10,790 nt of DNA from CAYMFD01 sp964389475 (GTDB taxonomy: Bacteria > Bacteroidota > Bacteroidia > Chitinophagales > Saprospiraceae): positions 1 through 10,790 of the forward strand of contig CAYMFD010000114.1 in assembly GCA_964389475.1 (NCBI GenBank), read 5' to 3'. Under the pieces are notes generated by a model. That model ran no database searches. It saw nothing but the letters and a program-made list of their open reading frames with translations, and was not told the DNA's origin. Below, piece by piece: positions 7,181 to 10,790 of this stretch. Position numbers and translations under genes: made by a program. The number at the start of each line of letters is the position of its first letter. Positions within the stretch are counted from its first letter, which is position 1.

Positions 7181-7873
7181 TTATTTAATAGATTTAGGGT
7201 CTACCTTAACACCCGGACTCATAGTACTAGCAACCGAGATACTCTTCATGTATATCCCTTTGGCACTAGAAGGCTTCATCTTGACTAGTGTGCCTAGCAA
7301 CTCTTGCATGTTACCTGCGATCTTATCAGCAGAGAACGATACACGACCAACAGGCGAGTGTATGATACCATACTTATCTAGTCTGAAGGCTATCTTACCA
7401 CCCTTCACATCATTAACAGCGCTAGCTACATTAGGAGTAACTGTTCCTGTCTTAGGGTTAGGCATAAGGCCACGTGGCCCTAGTATACGAGCCACCTGAC
7501 CTACCTTGGCCATAACGTTTGGTGTAGCAACAACTACATCAAAGTCAACCCAACCACCTTTTATCTTGGTAATTAGATCTTCAAGACCTACATAGTCAGC
7601 ACCTGCTTCATTAGCCTCTGCTTCCTTATCTGGAGAACAAAGCACAAGTACCTTCTTCGTCTTACCGGTACCGTGTGGAAGTACCACTGTACCCCTTACA
7701 GCCTGATCCGCCTTTCTAGGATCTACACCTAGATTAATGTGGAGATCTACACTTGCATCAAACTTGGCAGTGTTCACCTCTTTTATGAGAGCAGCGGCCT
7801 CCTCGACCGTGTACAGCTTTTCGCTATCCAACTTTTCGAGTACCGCTTTTCTTCTCTTTCCTACTTTACCCAT
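7181..7873 (-). CDS. rplA: 50S ribosomal protein L1
   Basis: L1 forms the mobile L1 stalk near the E site and helps release deacylated tRNA; in many bacteria it also represses its own rplKA mRNA. The product has 230 residues (E. coli 234). The conserved RGTVVLPHGTGK lies at 60-71 and the signature LGPRGLMPNPKTGTV at 131-145. Domain II lies between about 68 and 158. The start at 7871-7873 gives MGKVGKRRKAVLEKL and is preceded by the AT-rich stretch CAATCAATTTATA without a Shine-Dalgarno sequence. It lies 57 bp after rplK and 20 bp before rplJ. Confidence 0.99.
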   Translation of the reverse strand: MGKVGKRRKAVLEKLDSEKLYTVEEAAALIKEVNTAKFDASVDLHINLGVDPRKADQAVRGTVVLPHGTGKTKKVLVLCSPDKEAEANEAGADYVGLEDLITKIKGGWVDFDVVVATPNVMAKVGQVARILGPRGLMPNPKTGTVTPNVASAVNDVKGGKIAFRLDKYGIIHSPVGRVSFSADKIAGNMQELLGTLVKMKPSSAKGIYMKSISVASTMSPGVKVDPKSIK

Positions 7874-7930
7874 TATAAATTGATTGTGAGGTCAACCACT
7901 GCTTGCACAGCTCCCTCTAGTTTAAACTAC

Positions 7931-8389
7931 TTACTCTGCTGCACCTTCAGCTTGCCATGGCGCATCACCTTTGATGGTGAGCCCCATACTACGGGCTGTA
8001 CCTGCAATCATCTTCATTGCAGAGTGCACGTGGTGTGCATTGAGGTCAGACATTTTGTCCTCGGCGATCACTTTCACTTGATCCCATGTGACACTACCTA
8101 CCTTAGTCCTGTTCGACTCAGGGCTTCCCTTTTTCAGTTTGGCTGCCTCCATAAGCTGATTAGCCGCTGGAGCAGTTTTAATAACAAACTCAAAAGACTT
8201 GTCTTTAAAGACAGTAATTACGACTGGTACTAACTTACCAGGCATCTCCTGTGTCCTCGCATTAAAGCGCTTACAGAACTCCATAATGTTAAGTCCCTTA
8301 GCACCAAGTGCTGGACCTACAGGTGGAGACGGATTAGCCGATCCACCACGAACTTGAAGTTTTACAAAACCTTCTATTTCCTTTGCCAT
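7931..8389 (-). CDS. rplK: 50S ribosomal protein L11
   Basis: L11 binds the GTPase-associated region of 23S rRNA at the base of the factor stalk and is required for RelA-type stringent activation in bacteria that have it. The product has 152 residues, slightly longer than usual (about 142-147) because of a tail ending GDAPWQAEGAAE. The proline-rich thiostrepton-binding region SANPSPPVGPALGAKG is at 17-32. The RNA-binding C-terminal domain contains TWDQVKVIAEDKMSDLN (101-117) and GTARSMGL (130-137). It lies 68 bp after nusG and 57 bp before rplA, in the standard order. No Shine-Dalgarno sequence is seen. Confidence 0.99.
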   Translation of the reverse strand: MAKEIEGFVKLQVRGGSANPSPPVGPALGAKGLNIMEFCKRFNARTQEMPGKLVPVVITVFKDKSFEFVIKTAPAANQLMEAAKLKKGSPESNRTKVGSVTWDQVKVIAEDKMSDLNAHHVHSAMKMIAGTARSMGLTIKGDAPWQAEGAAE

Positions 8390-8457
8390 GTGTTTACTAT
8401 TAAAGTGTCGTCAATATTGCTTGAGTTAAGGGAAGCGACAAAACTCTTACTATCTAC

Positions 8458-9015
8458 TTACGACTGTTTTTCTACTTGCATAAAATTGAGCTCCACCTCA
8501 GTACCACGTCCGAATATCTTGACGATGACTTTGAGCTTCTTCTTCTCTTCGTTCACCTCTTTGACATCTCCTACGAAGTCATTAAATGGACCATCGACAA
8601 TCTTAATGGTCTCCCCTACTAGGTAAGGCTCGATCATCGACTCAGCCACATCTTGGTTTTCGTCGACCTTACCCAGCATCCTATTGGCCTCTGACTGGCG
8701 CATAGGTATAGGTCTGGTCTTACCTAGAAAGTGGATGACATTAGGCATACCTGATATAGACTGGATCATCTCTCCGCTAAATCGTTCGGGAACAGCCTCA
8801 ATCAATATATATCCTGGTAAGATATTTCGCTCCATCACGACCTTCTTACCAGCTCTTATCTTATATACTTTCTCAGTAGGCACCAATACCTGGACGACGT
8901 AGTCAGCCCACTTTTTACGCTGGATCTCGAGGTCTATCCTCTCCTTGATCTTCTTCTCCTTACCGCTAATTACACGCAGAGAGTACCATCTGGTATTTGT
9001 GCTCGTTTCTGACAT
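8458..9015 (-). CDS. nusG: Transcription elongation/antitermination factor NusG
   Basis: NusG binds the clamp of RNA polymerase beta', suppresses pausing, and through its C-terminal domain can contact Rho or ribosomal protein S10. The product has 185 residues (E. coli 181). The NGN domain covers about residues 8-113, with the typical RWYSLRVISGKEKKIKE at the start and NILPGYILIEA at 64-74. A linker follows to about 130 and a KOW domain at about 132-165 (VGETIKIVDGPFNDFVGDV). Its position between secE and rplK identifies it as housekeeping NusG rather than one of the capsule-locus NusG paralogues (UpxY type) known in Bacteroides. It starts only 10 bp after the secE stop codon, so the two are very likely co-transcribed. 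Confidence 0.99.
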   Translation of the reverse strand: MSETSTNTRWYSLRVISGKEKKIKERIDLEIQRKKWADYVVQVLVPTEKVYKIRAGKKVVMERNILPGYILIEAVPERFSGEMIQSISGMPNVIHFLGKTRPIPMRQSEANRMLGKVDENQDVAESMIEPYLVGETIKIVDGPFNDFVGDVKEVNEEKKKLKVIVKIFGRGTEVELNFMQVEKQS

Positions 9016-9025
9016 TGCTATGCGC

Positions 9026-9217
9026 TTATCCTAGATTGTAAATTGTCTCTAAAGATGTATTGCTTACAGCATCCATAAGCGCAATCACAAGTGCAATAAT
9101 CACAGAGGCCACTATAACAAGACGCGTAGCACTGAACAACTCCGCCCACGTAGGCCAAGTAACGTGGTGCATTAACTCGTTGTAACTCTCTTTGATGTAA
9201 AGGATAATACTATCCAT
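9026..9217 (-). CDS. secE: Preprotein translocase subunit SecE
   Basis: SecE clamps the SecY channel in the inner membrane and is essential for Sec-dependent export. The 63-residue product is the short, single-membrane-segment type found in most bacteria (E. coli has three segments). An amphipathic N-terminal helix carries the conserved VTWPTWAEL at about 19-27, followed by a hydrophobic segment at about 32-49. The start at 9215-9217 is preceded by AATAGACTTATAAG, without a Shine-Dalgarno sequence. It lies 58 bp after tRNA-Trp and 10 bp before nusG, an arrangement conserved in many phyla. Confidence 0.97.
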   Translation of the reverse strand: MDSIILYIKESYNELMHHVTWPTWAELFSATRLVIVASVIIALVIALMDAVSNTSLETIYNLG

Positions 9218-9240
9218 CTTATAAGTCTATTTAAATATCT

Positions 9241-9264
9241 GACTGCTTAAAAATTAAGACAGCC
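9241..9264 (-). other. Hairpin between tRNA-Trp and secE
   Basis: In the mRNA sense GGCTGT and TTAA pair with TTAA and GCAGTC, with one bulged C and a 3-base loop TTT (10 pairs, two of them G-U). It starts 11 bases after the end of tRNA-Trp. It may mark where the tRNA precursor is separated from the secE-nusG message, or act as a weak attenuator; its function is inferred only. Confidence 0.4.
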
Positions 9265-9275
9265 GATTAATATTG

Positions 9276-9348
9276 CAGGGGAGACAGGGATCGAACCTGC
9301 AACTTGCGGTTTTGGAGACCGCTGCTCTACCAGTTGAACTACTCCCCT
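9276..9348 (-). tRNA. tRNA-Trp (anticodon CCA)
   Basis: The reverse complement folds as a complete 73-base cloverleaf. The acceptor arms are AGGGGAG and CTCCCCT with discriminator G. The anticodon stem is GCGGT/ACCGC around the loop CTCCAAA, giving anticodon CCA (tryptophan). The T arm is GCAGG-TTCGATC-CCTGT (one G-U pair at the base). The terminal CCA is not encoded; the next bases are CAA. It lies between the tuf terminator and secE, as in many bacteria, and probably begins the secE-nusG transcript. Confidence 0.97.
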
Positions 9349-9380
9349 ATGGTATATAACAGGTACTACACTATCAAAAG
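9349..9380 (-). promoter_or_regulatory. Candidate promoter for tRNA-Trp-secE-nusG
   Basis: Between the tuf terminator and tRNA-Trp, the minus strand has TTTG at 9375-9378 and the TA-rich TATATACC at 9351-9358. These weakly resemble the Bacteroidota -33 (TTTG) and -7 (TAnnTTTG) boxes; the spacing of 16 bases is shorter than the usual 19-21 and the -7 box matches poorly. Placing a promoter here follows mainly from the strong terminator just upstream. Confidence 0.3.
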
Positions 9381-9417
9381 CGAAAAATTAAGCACCCTTT
9401 CGGATGCCTAATTTTCG
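9381..9417 (-). terminator. Terminator-like hairpin after tuf
   Basis: On the minus strand a stem of 16 pairs with one bulged T (two G-U pairs) is closed by a GAAA tetraloop on C-G pairs. The descending arm ends in TTAATTTTT and is followed by CGCTTTTG, giving a U-rich 3' side, while the ascending arm begins with A-rich sequence. This is the best intrinsic-terminator candidate in the window. It lies 66 bases after the tuf stop codon and 32 bases before tRNA-Trp, so it probably ends most tuf transcripts. Confidence 0.75.
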
Positions 9418-9431
9418 AACATTATCGTGTA

Positions 9432-9448
9432 TCGAAGACTAGCTTCGA
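9432..9448 (-). other. Small hairpin after tuf
   Basis: A perfect 6-bp stem TCGAAG/CTTCGA with the 5-base loop CTAGT lies 35 bases after the tuf stop codon, ahead of the larger terminator hairpin. No U tract follows. It may help stabilise the tuf 3' end; this is inference. Confidence 0.4.
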
Positions 9449-9483
9449 CAGCTAAAGCGTAATATCTGTGGGAACCCTAAATA

Positions 9484-10680
9484 TTAATCTAGGATTTCAG
9501 TTACCTGACCCGCACCTACTGTACGACCACCTTCTCTTATCGCAAAACGAAGACCTTTCTCCATTGCAATTGTATTTATCAATTTAACTTCTAGTGATAC
9601 GTTATCACCAGGCATTACCATCTCTACACCATCAGGTAGTGATACATCACCAGTTACATCCGTCGTACGGAAGTAGAACTGCGGACGGTAACCGTTGAAG
9701 AATGGTGTGTGACGACCACCCTCATCCTTACCTAGTACATACACCTCACACTTAAAGTGTTTGTGTGGAGTAACGCTACCTGGCTTGCAGATAACCATAC
9801 CACGCTTGATCATCTCCTTGTCGATACCTCTCAAGAGTAGACCAGCATTATCACCAGCTTCTCCTCTTTCTAGGATCTTACGGAACATCTCAACACCTGT
9901 AATAGTAGAGTTAAGCGCCTTTTCGCCTTCTTTAAGCATACCTAGGATCTCAACAGGATCACCCGTGTTGATTACACCTCTCTCTATACGACCTGTAGCA
10001 ACAGTACCACGGCCAGTAATAGAGAATACATCCTCGATAGGCATCAAGAAATCCTTATCAACTTCACGTGTAGGCTCAGGAATCTGTGCATCTACAGCAG
10101 CCATAAGGTCTTTGATCGCTTGTGTTGCACCAGCATCACCCTCTAGGGCTTTAAGTGCAGAACCAGGGATTACAGCAGCGTTATCACCATCAAACTCGTA
10201 AGAGTCTAGTAGTTCACGTACTTCCATCTCAACTAGCTCAAGCATCTCCTCGTCATCGACAAGATCAACTTTATTCATGAATACTACGATCGCTGGTACA
10301 CCTACCTGGCGACACAGTAGTATGTGCTCACGTGTTTGTGGCATAGGGCCATCTGTTGCCGCAACAACTAGGATTGCACCATCCATCTGTGCAGCACCCG
10401 TAACCATGTTCTTAACATAATCGGCGTGACCTGGACAGTCAACGTGGGCATAGTGCCTGTTAGCTGTTTCGTACTCTACGTGAGCGGTATTAATAGTAAT
10501 ACCTCTTTCTTTTTCCTCAGGAGCACCGTCAATCGCATCGTAGTCTCTCTTCTCAGCAAGACCGTCTTGCGAGAGCACGTATGTAATAGCGGCAGTAAGC
10601 GTCGTTTTACCGTGATCAACGTGACCAATTGTACCGATATTTACGTGCGGCTTACTCCTGTTAAACGTTTCTTTAGCCAT
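9484..10680 (-). CDS. tuf: Translation elongation factor Tu
   Basis: EF-Tu is the GTPase that brings aminoacyl-tRNA to the ribosomal A site. The product is complete at 398 residues (E. coli 393). All GTPase motifs are present: GHVDHGKT at 19-26, T62 in GITINTAH, DCPG at 81-84 followed by the catalytic H85, NKVD at 136-139 and GSAL at 173-176. Domains II and III follow and end with RTVGAGQVTEILD. The start at 10678-10680 gives the standard MAKETFNRSKPHVNIG. The upstream AAAAAGCTTTCAG carries no Shine-Dalgarno sequence. It lies 57 bp after tRNA-Thr, matching the thrT-tufB linkage of E. coli, and probably shares its transcript. Whether the genome has a second tuf copy cannot be seen here. Confidence 0.99.
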   Translation of the reverse strand: MAKETFNRSKPHVNIGTIGHVDHGKTTLTAAITYVLSQDGLAEKRDYDAIDGAPEEKERGITINTAHVEYETANRHYAHVDCPGHADYVKNMVTGAAQMDGAILVVAATDGPMPQTREHILLCRQVGVPAIVVFMNKVDLVDDEEMLELVEMEVRELLDSYEFDGDNAAVIPGSALKALEGDAGATQAIKDLMAAVDAQIPEPTREVDKDFLMPIEDVFSITGRGTVATGRIERGVINTGDPVEILGMLKEGEKALNSTITGVEMFRKILERGEAGDNAGLLLRGIDKEMIKRGMVICKPGSVTPHKHFKCEVYVLGKDEGGRHTPFFNGYRPQFYFRTTDVTGDVSLPDGVEMVMPGDNVSLEVKLINTIAMEKGLRFAIREGGRTVGAGQVTEILD

Positions 10681-10737
10681 CTGAAAGCTTTTTACAAGAT
10701 TAAATATGAATTAATGTTCTAAATGTGCATTTCGCAG

Positions 10738-10790
10738 AGCCAATGAAGGGAATTGAACCCCCGACCCCTTCCTTACCATGGAAGTGCTCT
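10738..10790 (-). tRNA. tRNA-Thr (anticodon GGT), 3' part
   Basis: The last 53 bases of a tRNA are visible; the 5' acceptor arm and most of the D arm lie beyond the right edge. The anticodon stem CTTCC/GGAAG encloses the loop ATGGTAA, giving anticodon GGT (threonine). The T arm reads GGGGG-TTCAATT-CCCTT with two G-U pairs, and the 3' acceptor arm is CATTGGC with discriminator T. CCA is not encoded (CTG follows). A threonine tRNA with this anticodon directly before tuf is conserved in many bacteria. Confidence 0.93.

Noticed and set aside
7874..7930. Weak GAGG/CCTC pairing in the rplK-rplA spacer
   Set aside because: Four outer pairs and a short inner stem are within chance expectation for this length.
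7739..8233. A 164-codon plus-strand open frame spanning the rplA-rplK junction
   Set aside because: It is antisense to two well-supported ribosomal protein genes and has no recognisable domain.
8406..8440. Possible stem TGTCG/CGACA in the nusG-rplK spacer as an L1 autoregulatory site
   Set aside because: Only five pairs close a 25-base loop, and I could not match the bases to the known L1-binding motif; not enough to call.
9761..10201. A 146-codon open frame on the plus strand, opposite tuf
   Set aside because: It lies wholly inside tuf on the opposite strand; its length follows from tuf codon use and it has no recognisable features.
1..10790. Search for mobile elements, CRISPR arrays, toxin-antitoxin or defence genes
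   Set aside because: The window is filled by intact housekeeping genes in conserved order; no repeats, inserted frames or breaks in gene order were seen.

Overview
This window is a stretch of a chromosomal backbone from a member of the Bacteroidota, most likely the order Bacteroidales. That placement is inferred from the protein sequences: a 1272-residue RpoB lacking about 55 residues present near the C-terminus of the E. coli protein, and Bacteroides/Porphyromonas-like RpoC, L11 and EF-Tu. It is also supported by the absence of a Shine-Dalgarno sequence before every start codon. All genes are on the minus strand, so the biological order runs from the right edge to the left edge.

In transcription order the layout is: 3' part of tRNA-Thr(GGU) (cut by the right edge); tuf (EF-Tu); a strong terminator-like hairpin; tRNA-Trp(CCA); secE; nusG; rplK (L11); rplA (L1); rplJ (L10); rplL (L7/L12); a 181-bp spacer with two strong hairpins; rpoB; an 82-bp spacer with two hairpins; and the first half of rpoC (cut by the left edge). 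This is the classical tufB-secE-nusG-rplKAJL-rpoBC cluster. No stretch longer than 300 bp lacks a gene; the longest gaps are 5992-6172 and 9349-9483.

The genes serve the core of gene expression. EF-Tu delivers aminoacyl-tRNA. L11, L1, L10 and L7/L12 build the L1 stalk and the factor-binding stalk of the 50S subunit. NusG couples RNA polymerase to elongation control and to the ribosome. SecE is part of the protein-export channel. RpoB and RpoC form the catalytic core of RNA polymerase. All reading frames look intact and all key motifs inspected are present.

I found no new defence, mobile or metabolic system here. The parts worth a second look are non-coding: the paired hairpins before rpoB and between rpoB and rpoC, a CCUCCUUU stretch in the rpoB leader that copies the 16S anti-Shine-Dalgarno sequence, a very short rplA-rplJ spacer that leaves no room for a separate L10 leader, and a marked preference for the CTA leucine codon in highly expressed genes.
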